Shown here: piece by piece, positions 52,749 to 61,760 of the stretch
How the letters are laid out: every line of letters starts with the position of its first letter
Numbering within the stretch: position 1 is the first letter of the stretch
Origin: Ezakiella sp.
Lineage (GTDB): Bacteria > Bacillota > Clostridia > Tissierellales > Peptoniphilaceae
Length of the DNA stretch: 64,000 bases
NCBI GenBank assembly: GCA_022766605.1
Contig: JALEOH010000008.1
Span: 1-64,000 of the forward strand
Direction: 5' to 3'
The notes under the pieces: model-generated
The model's input: only the letters and a program-made list of their open reading frames with translations
The model's database searches: none
Told to the model about the DNA's origin: nothing
Made by a program: the position numbers and the translations under genes

Positions 52749-53820
52749 AAATTTCATGAAACTAGCTTGGAACTACCGACTAGTCACCATTGCATATTTT
52801 TTAATATTTGCCATGATGTGCCTTCCAGGCTTTTTAAACACCTCCAAGGACAAAGATCTTAGCTTCAAGCCAATTAAGAGGGATATATTAATCGACAATC
52901 GTTCAAATAGTGAAGCGTCAAAGATATTTGAAGAATATTTTAGCAATAATAATCTCACCTTTAAAGAGATGACTGAAGAAGATAAAAAGATGGAAGTGGT
53001 TCTTAGCACTTATGATATTGCTCTTACCATTCCTGAGGACTTCGACCAAAGAGTCTTAAATAAAGATGAAGATGCAGTTTCATTCTATTCAAAGACTGAG
53101 AGCAATATAAATTATGTGAAATTCGACATAAATACCATCATAGGCTATTTGAGAAATTATGATCTCGATGTAGATAAGACTCTTGATATGCTTAATGTCG
53201 AAGCCAATACCAAAATGAGCAAAATCGATAGAAATAAATTTGCAATAGAGTCCATGCTAAATGGCTCAACCTATATATTGATGATAATTATAATGTTCTC
53301 AATCGGAGCAATATTAAAAAGCTATCAAAATCCGCTCATAATGAGAAGAATAAATATAAGTAGCTATGGCGTACCAAGATTTACAATGGAGCTTATATTA
53401 GGGGAATTTGTAGCGTCGATTACATTTTTAGTACTGCTTTTTGCAATGGTCTTTGGACTTGCACCATCTACTATCAATATATTCGTAAAAAGCCTACTCA
53501 CCTTTATAGTATTTATATTTGCCATTCTTGGCTTAACAAATATAATAGTCGAGGTTGCACCAACCAATCAAGCACTTACTGCAATAGTAAATGCGGTATC
53601 GCTTGGACTCGCCTTTACCTCAGGAGTATTTATCCCCAAACAATTCACGGCAAAGGCCGCCCTCAATTTCGGTAAATTCTTCCCAGTCTATTATGTGGCA
53701 GAAAACAATGCAATAGGAGAGATGAATCTAGAATATTTTAAAAATCTAGCTATAATTGCACTAATGGCGCTTGCCTATTATGCAATACTAATGGTGATTA
53801 AAAGAGAGAGAAATAGATAA
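52735..53820 (+). CDS. ABC-2 type permease, second subunit
   Basis: The 361-residue protein has the same topology as the previous gene (one membrane segment, extracytoplasmic domain, five segments with GVFIPKQF near the end). It overlaps it by 14 nt, so the exporter is probably a heterodimer. A terminator follows. Confidence 0.87.
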   Translation: MTVFKNFMKLAWNYRLVTIAYFLIFAMMCLPGFLNTSKDKDLSFKPIKRDILIDNRSNSEASKIFEEYFSNNNLTFKEMTEEDKKMEVVLSTYDIALTIPEDFDQRVLNKDEDAVSFYSKTESNINYVKFDINTIIGYLRNYDLDVDKTLDMLNVEANTKMSKIDRNKFAIESMLNGSTYILMIIIMFSIGAILKSYQNPLIMRRINISSYGVPRFTMELILGEFVASITFLVLLFAMVFGLAPSTINIFVKSLLTFIVFIFAILGLTNIIVEVAPTNQALTAIVNAVSLGLAFTSGVFIPKQFTAKAALNFGKFFPVYYVAENNAIGEMNLEYFKNLAIIALMALAYYAILMVIKRERNR

Positions 53821-53830
53821 TTATAAATAT

Positions 53831-53856
53831 AAAAAGCCCTTCTGTGGGCTTTTTTT
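53831..53856. terminator. Bidirectional terminator between the exporter and the Crp/Fnr gene
   Basis: AAAAAGCCC and GGGCTTTTTTT form a strong stem around TTCTGT, with T runs on both strands. Confidence 0.87.
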
Positions 53857-54520
53857 AATGCAGTATTTTCGCATCTAAAATCTTAAAATAATTTTTCCTA
53901 TAGTCTATTAATCCATCCTTTTTCATCTTACTAAGTTCACTTGAAAGCGCACTGCGATCGACATCCAAATAATCGGATAATTCCTCGCGATTGTATTTTA
54001 TCTTAAATTCAAGTGAATGATTAATTGTTGCCTCAAATGATAGATAATTTATTACGCGACCTCTAATTGTCTTCGATGAATTTTGAAATATCCTCCTCGA
54101 TAGATTGACATTTTTCTTAGATGAAATCTCCAATAGATTTTTAATCAGCTTAAGGGATATATGATCATATTCACTCGATTTAAATAAATCTTTTATATCT
54201 ATAAATAATACTTCTGAATCTTCGATGCTTACAACATCTACCATACAAGGCACTTCATGCAAGCAAGCATAGCTTTCAGAAAATATCTCGCCTGATTTTA
54301 GTGAATTTAATAAGAGCTTATTACCCCAAAGATCATAATGTTCGATGCTAACCTCTCCTTTGATTAAAAGAGCAACCCTCTTTACTATATCGCCGGCATT
54401 TATTATATACTCGCCCTTTTTAAATGAATCAATACTCATATCCACCTTGCTCGACAGTTTTCTCAATTCATCCTCGGAGATATCCTTAAATAGATGAATA
54501 TTTTTTATATTTATTTTCAT
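53855..54520 (-). CDS. Crp/Fnr-family transcriptional regulator (HcpR-like by context)
   Basis: The 221-residue protein has a cyclic-nucleotide-type sensor barrel (ISEDELRKLSSKVDM, YIINAGDIVKRVALLIKGEV, SGEIFSESYACLHEVPC) and a C-terminal winged helix (YNREELSDYLDVDRSALSSELSKMKKDGLI). The four Cys of an FNR [4Fe-4S] cluster are not present as a cluster motif. It is divergent from hcp, as HcpR regulators are, so a nitrosative-stress role is likely. ATG follows AAAGGAG. Confidence 0.88.
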   Translation of the reverse strand: MKINIKNIHLFKDISEDELRKLSSKVDMSIDSFKKGEYIINAGDIVKRVALLIKGEVSIEHYDLWGNKLLLNSLKSGEIFSESYACLHEVPCMVDVVSIEDSEVLFIDIKDLFKSSEYDHISLKLIKNLLEISSKKNVNLSRRIFQNSSKTIRGRVINYLSFEATINHSLEFKIKYNREELSDYLDVDRSALSSELSKMKKDGLIDYRKNYFKILDAKILH

Positions 54521-54532
54521 TTTGACTCCTTT

Positions 54533-54592
54533 CGTTGTTATAACAACGGATAATTGTATTTTAATTATAATATAATTAGGATATCAAATCAA
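54533..54592. promoter_or_regulatory. Divergent hcp/regulator promoter region with a perfect 16-bp palindrome
   Basis: CGTTGTTATAACAACG (54533-54548) is a perfect palindrome. For hcp, TATAAT lies at 54571-54576 without a good -35, and the palindrome centre is about 42 bp upstream of the expected start of transcription, the class II activator position. For the regulator, TTGATT (54587-54592, minus) and TATAAT (54564-54569) with 17-nt spacing place the palindrome just downstream of the start, where binding would repress. Confidence 0.75.
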
Positions 54593-54612
54593 TATAAAGA
54601 TGGAGGTTTTTT

Positions 54613-56247
54613 ATGGAAGATAGAATGTTTTGTTATCAATGTCAAGAGACGGCAAATTGTACTGGATGCACCAAGGTTGGAGTTTGTGGCAAAAAACCAG
54701 AGGTCGCAATCATGCAAGACCTTCTAGTCTATGTTACCAAGGCTTTGAGCCTAGTTGTATCGAGACTAAGAAAAGAAGGCGTAGAAATTGCAAAAGAAAT
54801 CAATCACAGAGTGACATATAATCTATTTGTCACCATCACCAATGCCAATTTTGACCTTGGGGCTATTAAAAAAGAAGTTACCGCAACTTTAAAGCTTAAA
54901 AAAGAATTGATGGAATCGCTAAAAGATAGATCAAATTTAACCGAAGCAGAACTATGGGATGGCGACGAATCTCAATATGAAACAAAGGCCAAGGAGGTGG
55001 GAATTCTTTCCACTAAAGACGAGGACATTCGTTCCCTAAGAGAGCTTATAACTTATGGCTTAAAAGGCTTGAGTGCCTATAGCAAGCATGCAAATGCGCT
55101 CTTAAAAGACGACGAAGAAGTCGATATATTTATTCAAGAAGCTCTTGCAAGTACACTTTCCGACAGTCTAAGCGTAAACGATTTAGTAGCTCTTACACTA
55201 AAAACTGGCGAGGCTGGAGTTAAGGGCATGGCTCTACTTGATAATGCCAATACTTCAAGCTATGGCAATCCTGAAATTACAGAGGTCAATATTGGAGTTA
55301 GAAATAATCCTGCTATCTTAATTTCAGGTCATGACCTAAGGGATCTTTATATGCTTCTTGAGCAAACAAAAGGCACTGGAGTTGATGTATATACTCACAG
55401 CGAGATGCTACCTGCCCATTATTATCCCGCATTCAAAAAATATGACAATTTCGTTGGCAATTATGGAAATGCTTGGTGGCAACAAAAAGATGAATTCGAT
55501 AGCTTTAATGGCCCCATACTAATGACTACAAACTGCATAGTCCCACCTAAGCCAAGCTACAAGGATAGACTATTTACAACTGGTGCCGCAGGATATGAAG
55601 GATGCAAGCATATAAAGGGCGATATTGGAGAAGAGAAGGACTTTAGCGAGATCATTGAACTGGCAAAGACTTGCGAGCCACCAAAGGAAATAGAAACAGG
55701 CTCAATCATCGGCGGTTTTGCTCATAGCCAGGTAATGGCTCTTGCCGATAAGATAATCGAAGCAATAAAAGCTGGCGATATCAAAAAATTCGTAGTAATG
55801 GGCGGATGTGATGGACGTCAAAGAGGCAGAAATTACTACACAGAATTTGCAAAAGCCCTTCCAAAAGATACAGTAATATTAACAGCAGGTTGCGCCAAAT
55901 ATAGATATAACAAGCTTGAGCTTGGAGATATAAATGGCATTCCACGCGTGCTAGATGCTGGTCAATGCAACGACAGCTACTCTCTTGCACTCATTGCTCT
56001 TAATCTCAAAGAAGCATTTGGACTTGACGATATAAATGAGCTTCCAATAGTCTATAATATTGCATGGTATGAACAAAAAGCTGTAATAGTTTTACTTGCA
56101 CTACTGAGCCTTGGAGTTAAAAATATTCACTTAGGGCCAACACTTCCTGCATTTATCTCAGAAAATGTATTAAAAGTCCTCGTTGAAAACTTTAACATTG
56201 CACCAATTGGCGAAGTTGAAAGTGATATGGAAAAATTAATTGGATAA
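54613..56247 (+). CDS. hcp: Hybrid-cluster protein (hydroxylamine/NO reductase)
   Basis: Hcp carries a [4Fe-4S] and a hybrid Fe-S-O cluster and removes NO or hydroxylamine in anaerobes. The 544-residue protein begins with the Cys motif [15 protein letters not shown] and has [38 protein letters not shown] and [10 protein letters not shown], all as in Hcp. ATG at 54613 is preceded by GGAGG. The hemerythrin-like gene overlaps its end by 8 nt. Confidence 0.97.
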   Translation: MEDRMFCYQCQETANCTGCTKVGVCGKKPEVAIMQDLLVYVTKALSLVVSRLRKEGVEIAKEINHRVTYNLFVTITNANFDLGAIKKEVTATLKLKKELMESLKDRSNLTEAELWDGDESQYETKAKEVGILSTKDEDIRSLRELITYGLKGLSAYSKHANALLKDDEEVDIFIQEALASTLSDSLSVNDLVALTLKTGEAGVKGMALLDNANTSSYGNPEITEVNIGVRNNPAILISGHDLRDLYMLLEQTKGTGVDVYTHSEMLPAHYYPAFKKYDNFVGNYGNAWWQQKDEFDSFNGPILMTTNCIVPPKPSYKDRLFTTGAAGYEGCKHIKGDIGEEKDFSEIIELAKTCEPPKEIETGSIIGGFAHSQVMALADKIIEAIKAGDIKKFVVMGGCDGRQRGRNYYTEFAKALPKDTVILTAGCAKYRYNKLELGDINGIPRVLDAGQCNDSYSLALIALNLKEAFGLDDINELPIVYNIAWYEQKAVIVLLALLSLGVKNIHLGPTLPAFISENVLKVLVENFNIAPIGEVESDMEKLIG

Positions 56248-56782
56248 TTATAGCATAAAAGTCCTATTGGAAGAGCATGAAAATATAAAAACTCTTCTTG
56301 GAAAAATGGTTGACATTGCTCAGAAATTGATGAATAAAGAAGATGTCGATTTAAGTAAAATAGAAATGACAATCGATATAATTAAAAATTATGCAGACTT
56401 TCTTCATCACAAAAAAGAAGAGGAAATTCTTTTTAAAAGCATGATCGACAATCTTGGAGATGTCGCCGATAAATTGATCACTCATGGCATGCTAGTTGAG
56501 CATTCCCTTGCAAGATATGAAGTATTGTCCATCAACAATTCTCTTTTGCAATTTAAAAATAATAGCGATGACCACAACAGACTAAGATTGATCGGGCATA
56601 TTATGGCTTATGTCGACCTGCTATATAGACATATAGAAAAAGAAAACAATGTAGTCTATATATTTGCAAAAAATAATCTCGATCAAAATGAATTGGATAG
56701 ACTTGGTAAACTCACGCTCGATTTTGAAAAAGAGCATGAACTAATCCGAGATGAATATATCGAAAAACTAAATGAACTATAA
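56240..56782 (+). CDS. Hemerythrin-like (HHE) di-iron protein
   Basis: The 180-residue helical protein has the HHE pattern: [33 protein letters not shown] and [15 protein letters not shown], with a later His in EKEHELI. It should bind a di-iron site for O2 or NO. The start is TTG at 56240, inside the hcp end with only a weak Shine-Dalgarno; no ATG upstream keeps the first conserved His. It is followed by a strong terminator. Confidence 0.82.
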   Translation: MDNYSIKVLLEEHENIKTLLGKMVDIAQKLMNKEDVDLSKIEMTIDIIKNYADFLHHKKEEEILFKSMIDNLGDVADKLITHGMLVEHSLARYEVLSINNSLLQFKNNSDDHNRLRLIGHIMAYVDLLYRHIEKENNVVYIFAKNNLDQNELDRLGKLTLDFEKEHELIRDEYIEKLNEL

Positions 56783-56791
56783 AAACCAAAA

Positions 56792-56819
56792 ACTACCGGC
56801 GAGACCGGTAGTTTTTTTT
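56792..56819 (+). terminator. Terminator of hcp-hemerythrin operon
   Basis: ACTACCGG-CGAGA-CCGGTAGT followed by T8. Confidence 0.93.
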
Positions 56820-56943
56820 CTTAACAATATTTCCCGCACAAGCAAACTACCTCTTAATTAGTCCCTAGTGACTTTTAGAGTTGGCATTCATTAATGCTCT
56901 TGATAGAAAGAGTATAGTTGAAATATTAAAAAATATTGTTAAG
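56820..56943. repeat. Segment bounded by 13-bp perfect inverted repeats
   Basis: CTTAACAATATTT (56820-56832) and AAATATTGTTAAG (56931-56943) are perfect inverted copies enclosing 98 nt. Inside, GCATT-CATT-AATGC (56885-56898) forms a small hairpin. Beyond the right copy, GCATTGC and GCAATGC form another. No gene is present. It could be a small mobile repeat (MITE-like) or chance in AT-rich DNA. Confidence 0.45.
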
Positions 56944-57015
56944 CATTGCTTTTTTAGAAATCTTGCAATGCTCACCCTCAACCTTTTGTATAACTCCCGC
57001 TTTTCATTTTTAGAT

Positions 57016-57513
57016 CTATTTTAATTTATAAATATCGCAAGCATGGTCTTGTTTTATCATAACAGGAGAGCCATATTCATCTAATCCACTATCCACGAAT
57101 CCATTGGAAAGCCAAAATCTGCGAGAATCTTCTTTCGCATAATTAAGCGCATAGTATGCTGCACCATCACTTTTGGTATATTCTTCAAATTTTTTAAAAC
57201 ATCTATGCCCCATGCCATCTCCTCTAAATTCAGGAAATATCCAAAAATCCAAAATAAAACACTTCCTATCCTCGCTTTTATAAATACAATATTGGGACGC
57301 ACCAATGCGAACACCATCCTGCACAAAATATACCATATGAAGTGTATCTGGGCTTCTTAACATATAACTCTCCAATATATCTCTATATTCAGGACTTTGA
57401 TAATATTCTTTTTCTTCTTTAGTTAATATCATTCCATCATCTACTAAATATTTAAATTGAATATTCCAAAACTCATCTACCCGCTCTACCGGAATCTCCT
57501 CTATTTTTAACAT
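57016..57513 (-). CDS. GNAT-family N-acetyltransferase
   Basis: The 165-residue protein has a GNAT fold: MVYFVQDGVRIGASQYCIY, CFILDFWIFPEFRGDGMGHR (acetyl-CoA loop) and AAYYALNYAKEDSRRFWLSNGF. The substrate cannot be told. The frame is open 20 codons further, but the ATG at 57513 follows GGAGGTTGGTCTT and begins the domain. It lies 49 nt after the GT5-like gene in the rsmI-nurA-herA run. Confidence 0.82.
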   Translation of the reverse strand: MLKIEEIPVERVDEFWNIQFKYLVDDGMILTKEEKEYYQSPEYRDILESYMLRSPDTLHMVYFVQDGVRIGASQYCIYKSEDRKCFILDFWIFPEFRGDGMGHRCFKKFEEYTKSDGAAYYALNYAKEDSRRFWLSNGFVDSGLDEYGSPVMIKQDHACDIYKLK

Positions 57514-57562
57514 AAGACCAACCTCCATAATTATTATATAATTTGCCCAATAAGATTGCAGT

Positions 57563-59041
57563 CTATTTACCAATTTCGACTAGTTCTTTAAATACTTGTA
57601 GATAGATGTCAGCTGTTTCTTGCCACGAGAAGTCTTTTTTCATTCCATTTAACTGCATGCGATTTAATATGTCTTTCTTGTTATAATAGATGTCCTTGGC
57701 TTTTAATATTGCGTTTCTAAAATCGCGCGAGGTTTGATTGGTGAAAACTATGCCCTCGCCTTTTTTGGTGAATTTATTATATTCTCGCACAGAGTCTTTA
57801 AGAGTTCCCGTTTCACGGACGATTGGGACGGCGCCATATCTCATTGCAATTAGTTGATTGATGCTTGCTATTTCACTTCGAGATGGCATTAGATGAAAAT
57901 CGCAGCCTGCAAAGGTTCTTACCGCTTCTTTTTCGTTCATATATAATTTGACCGATAGATGCTCGGGATATTTTAATTGATAATCGATTAGCTCATCTTC
58001 AAGATTTGGCTCGCCCGTTCCCATGACTATTAGATTTATATTATTTTCTAATATAAATTCCATGTTGTCTACTAGTAGATCGATGCCCTTTCTAGTGTAG
58101 AGCTTACCTACTACGCACATTAGTATTCTGTCGGCACCGGTGAGATTATAATAATTCATCAGACCCATTTTATTTACTGCTCGATCTTCTAAGTTGTCGA
58201 TGTCGAAGTTTTGAAATATGGACATGTCACGCGATGGATCATATCTCATGTAGTCTATGCCATCTAATATGCCAATCATCTTGTATGAATTGGCTCGAAA
58301 TATTTTATCTAGTCTTTCTGCTGAATAGGGGCTTTGACATTCTTCTTTAAATGATGGAGATGGAAAAGTAATATAATCGCTTGATTCAATTCCACTTTTC
58401 AAGAAATTGACCGATGGATAAAATTTATATTCATCATCCATTATCATGCTACTTGGCAATTCGCAGGCGACGGAATCCTCTGCCGGATATATCCCTTGAT
58501 TTCTTATATTGTGCAATGTTAGGACAGTCTTTATCTTTTGAAAGCGCTCATCTGATATGGCTCTTTTTTTTACATAGCTTGGAATAAGCGAGGTGGTAAA
58601 GTCCTGCACATTTATTATATCTGGAGCAAGATCAAGCTCGTCTATTAGCTTTATTACCGCCTTATTAAAAAATATAAATCTTTCGCAGTCGTCCTCTTCC
58701 CCAATTATTCTATTGCGATTGAAATAAGTTTCGCTATCGATAAAATAGTGCATTACTCCCTCTACGTCGAGTGATAATATCGAGGCGGTGTGGATAGAAA
58801 AATTCATATCGACAGTGAAATTGGTGATATATCTAAGGCTTGATTCATATTTGGTTTTGATGGAACGAAATAGCGGCATTACTACCAAGACTTCATGATG
58901 ACGATTGAGATAGCTTCTTGAAGTATTGTAGACAAATTCAGAAGTATTGGTTACTTTGATAAATGGAACTGTCTCAGTTGAGACTATCATTATCTTTAAT
59001 TTTTGTTCGGCTCTGCCTGCTTTTTTCTCTATTTCTTGCAT
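57563..59041 (-). CDS. Divergent glycogen/starch synthase-like glycosyltransferase (GT5)
   Basis: The 492-residue protein has the two Rossmann domains of GlgA: DIINVQDFTTSLIPSYV, TLHNIRNQGIYP, GILDGIDYMRYDP, VGKLYTRKGIDLLVDNM and MPSRSEIASINQLIAMRYG. The N-terminal KVGGL loop, which contacts ADP-glucose in GlgA, is replaced by IKVTNTSEFV, and the acceptor-side SRFEPCGL motif by SRSEIASI. It may therefore use another donor or be regulatory. No other glg gene is present. It overlaps herA by 13 nt. Confidence 0.8.
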   Translation of the reverse strand: MQEIEKKAGRAEQKLKIMIVSTETVPFIKVTNTSEFVYNTSRSYLNRHHEVLVVMPLFRSIKTKYESSLRYITNFTVDMNFSIHTASILSLDVEGVMHYFIDSETYFNRNRIIGEEDDCERFIFFNKAVIKLIDELDLAPDIINVQDFTTSLIPSYVKKRAISDERFQKIKTVLTLHNIRNQGIYPAEDSVACELPSSMIMDDEYKFYPSVNFLKSGIESSDYITFPSPSFKEECQSPYSAERLDKIFRANSYKMIGILDGIDYMRYDPSRDMSIFQNFDIDNLEDRAVNKMGLMNYYNLTGADRILMCVVGKLYTRKGIDLLVDNMEFILENNINLIVMGTGEPNLEDELIDYQLKYPEHLSVKLYMNEKEAVRTFAGCDFHLMPSRSEIASINQLIAMRYGAVPIVRETGTLKDSVREYNKFTKKGEGIVFTNQTSRDFRNAILKAKDIYYNKKDILNRMQLNGMKKDFSWQETADIYLQVFKELVEIGK

Positions 59042-60861
59042 ATATATCTTCTCCCCAATACAGTGTCTTCTACATCTATCATGTTTGATTTAACCATGTC
59101 ATCTAATACGCCATTTAACTCCGTAACTGAATAACTTACGCCTTCAAGCTCGATATCGCTTAATATGCGTGGATAGTCCATTTCGCCAATTGGAAAATAC
59201 TTTTGCAGTATTTCTAGCATTTTATCATTGGTTCTTTTTTTATTTTCAATAAGTTCATCAAATGGGTTTTCGCTCTTAGGCTGATGGCTTATTGCCGATC
59301 TTATTCTTAAAAACATCGTACGACCCATGATTGCACTTGAATAAAAGACATCCCCACTTTTTAGATATGGAAGTCTTGCTGCCTCTTCACTTGAGATGTC
59401 CGTCTCCTCTCTTATCGTTTTTATATCTGTATCACGAGTGGTTCTAAATAAAAATTTGCTATTTAATTGAGCTGTAGAGGTGTCGTCTAGTATGCTTGGT
59501 CTTTGCGTTGCCAGTATTAAAAATACTCCATATTTTCTGCCCTCTTGAGCTATTTCCCTTATAATGGATTTTGCGGGACTTTTATCTCCTTGATCGCCTC
59601 GTGGAGCAAAATTATGCGCTTCGTCAATTATTATTACAAATGGCGGAAAATAGTTGCTATTTGATCCAGTTGCTGTTTTATTATCGAGATAATTTCTCCT
59701 TAGCTCATACATTTTTTTAATTATATAACTCATATAGACAGTCAGTTCACGTTTGTTGCCTTCAATTACTACGGTCTTGCCCGCTTTAATAGCATTGAAA
59801 TCGTCGCCTTTTTTTGCATCAAATATTCCAAGTTTGTTTAGCTGATTAAATCTCCAGCTGATGCCCTTTAATACACTTAAATTTGCTGTTCTTAAATATC
59901 TTTCATATAGCTTTGCCTTATCGACTCTATTTTTTATTGAAGAATCGATTGGTGCACCTGAATTGGCAAGCTTTAAAAGGCTTTCAGCATCGCCTTCATT
60001 TAATATGTCGATGATGTCATTTAATTTATTAATAAAGGACTCTTTCGATTCATTTTTAACTAGCATATCTTCAACCGCCGACTTCATAGCCTCGGTCATT
60101 CCACTTCTTGATTCGATTAAATAATTTAGATCAAGCGGGCTTAGCTCTTTAAAATCAATTCCGATATTTACGCCAACTTGAAAGACATTGTATTTATTGT
60201 CAAATCTATTATCATCCGATACAAAAGTCATCTCGTTATGTGGATCGGCTATTATAGTCGGAATGCCAAGCCTCATCAATTCCTCTATCATGACGCGAAG
60301 TCCATAGCTTTTACCGCTGCCACTTCCTCCAAATATGCCAATGTGTGGATAGTCTTTCATCTTCCAGAGGTCAAATAAAAGCGGCAGTTCGTCTTGAGCT
60401 ATCTCTTCTCCAGCTTGATATACAGTAAATAAATCTTTTAGATTATCATCTGCTCCATCATAAAGATCGTCAGTGTTTTTTATTGCACCGAGAACTAGGC
60501 CTTTTTCGGGTGTGGTAGTTATTAATATATTCTTTACCTCATCAAAGGTCGGCGTAACTACCTCACTACCCGTTTCTATTGGATAAGATGCCTCATTTAA
60601 TAGTCTAACCTTTGCAAAATATATCTTCTCGCTGTCGATATCATATCCCAAGAGCTTCATACTCTCTAGCACTCTCTTATCTGCCATGTCGCTATTGGGA
60701 TCAAGTGGCATAAATCGATTATAAGTATGAGTCTCGGTAGTCTCGCAAATTAAATCTCCCTGCAAAGGGTCTAATATCTTTAAATATTCATTTATTCTAA
60801 TAGGCCTAGTATTGTCAATTATATATGCCTCGCTTTGACTTGTTAATCCAACTACTTTCAT
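59029..60861 (-). CDS. HerA-family hexameric DNA translocase ATPase
   Basis: HerA pumps double-stranded DNA and works with the NurA nuclease in end resection. The 610-residue protein has an N-terminal HAS-like barrel, Walker A GGSGSGKS (residues 178-185), Walker B FVIIIDEAHNFAP, arginine-rich QEGRKYGVFLILATQRPS and the C-terminal FLFRTTRDTD. Two GTG codons lie upstream, but the ATG at 60861 follows GAGGTG and overlaps the nurA stop (TGATG). Confidence 0.9.
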   Translation of the reverse strand: MKVVGLTSQSEAYIIDNTRPIRINEYLKILDPLQGDLICETTETHTYNRFMPLDPNSDMADKRVLESMKLLGYDIDSEKIYFAKVRLLNEASYPIETGSEVVTPTFDEVKNILITTTPEKGLVLGAIKNTDDLYDGADDNLKDLFTVYQAGEEIAQDELPLLFDLWKMKDYPHIGIFGGSGSGKSYGLRVMIEELMRLGIPTIIADPHNEMTFVSDDNRFDNKYNVFQVGVNIGIDFKELSPLDLNYLIESRSGMTEAMKSAVEDMLVKNESKESFINKLNDIIDILNEGDAESLLKLANSGAPIDSSIKNRVDKAKLYERYLRTANLSVLKGISWRFNQLNKLGIFDAKKGDDFNAIKAGKTVVIEGNKRELTVYMSYIIKKMYELRRNYLDNKTATGSNSNYFPPFVIIIDEAHNFAPRGDQGDKSPAKSIIREIAQEGRKYGVFLILATQRPSILDDTSTAQLNSKFLFRTTRDTDIKTIREETDISSEEAARLPYLKSGDVFYSSAIMGRTMFLRIRSAISHQPKSENPFDELIENKKRTNDKMLEILQKYFPIGEMDYPRILSDIELEGVSYSVTELNGVLDDMVKSNMIDVEDTVLGRRYICKK

Positions 60862-61760
60862 CACATCCACCTCTTCTTTCTTGCCTCATCTAAATAAACT
60901 CTTCTTAAATCCTCATCGATATATGTCAAGATAAATCGTTCCATATCCTTATCGCTTAGTTTAGTATATTTATCTACCATGTCTAATATCATTGGAATGC
61001 CCCGACTTGACTCGGGGGTAAGCGCAAGCACCAAGTCTATCATCGAATAAATTCTCCCCTCATCTAGTATCGGATAATCAATTGCAATGACTTCAGGCGT
61101 CCATGCTGGGCGAAAATAGGCGGTGCCTATATTCTCATTTTTAAGATAGTCCTTGCCAAGTATAAAGGCCTCATTTTTCTTTAACAATCCAAAGAATATC
61201 TCACGGTCATAACAGCTCTCCCCAATGCCCTCTGCTGCCTGCTTGCTCTTTATATCTTCAATTACTCCGATTAATAGTGCATCTCGAATTTTGCACTCTT
61301 CTATTAAATCCAAAAAAGCATATTCATCTGCTACAAGAAATCTTATAAAGCCTCCATCAAGGAGCAATGCTTTGCTATTATATTTTTTTATGCCCTCATA
61401 TGCCGTTTCTATCTCTAGCTTTGCAAGCTCTACAATTGGAGAGATGTCGTCGCCAACAAGCGGACTAATTAGCCTATAATTGTCAAAGCGCTCGCGAAGT
61501 AAATCGGGCAAATAGCATGCTGATAATAGCGACAAATTATTGGGCTCAGCTCCTCCAAATGAATTTACCGAGCCATCAACCGCACCAACCGAGCCTGGCA
61601 TGTATTTTAGTAACTCTTCCTTTTTTAAATGCCTTGCATTATAAAATTCACCAATATCCTTTAATCTATCACGCAAAGAACTTCGGTCAATCGCATTGAA
61701 ATTCTCCCTTAATTTATCATTGAATTCTTTAAAAATATCTTCTCTATTGGAATTATTCAT
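60861..61760 (-). CDS. NurA-domain nuclease
   Basis: The 299-residue protein has the NurA layout: SVGAVDGSVNSFGG (metal Asp), SKALLLDGGFIRFL (second acidic site), and the C-terminal IPMILDMVDKYTKLSD with another Asp. NurA is an Mn-dependent 5'-3' nuclease that resects DNA ends with HerA. The ATG at 61760 has TGGAG upstream and overlaps rsmI by 8 nt. Adjacency to herA makes the call firm, although this sequence is divergent. Confidence 0.85.
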   Translation of the reverse strand: MNNSNREDIFKEFNDKLRENFNAIDRSSLRDRLKDIGEFYNARHLKKEELLKYMPGSVGAVDGSVNSFGGAEPNNLSLLSACYLPDLLRERFDNYRLISPLVGDDISPIVELAKLEIETAYEGIKKYNSKALLLDGGFIRFLVADEYAFLDLIEECKIRDALLIGVIEDIKSKQAAEGIGESCYDREIFFGLLKKNEAFILGKDYLKNENIGTAYFRPAWTPEVIAIDYPILDEGRIYSMIDLVLALTPESSRGIPMILDMVDKYTKLSDKDMERFILTYIDEDLRRVYLDEARKKRWM

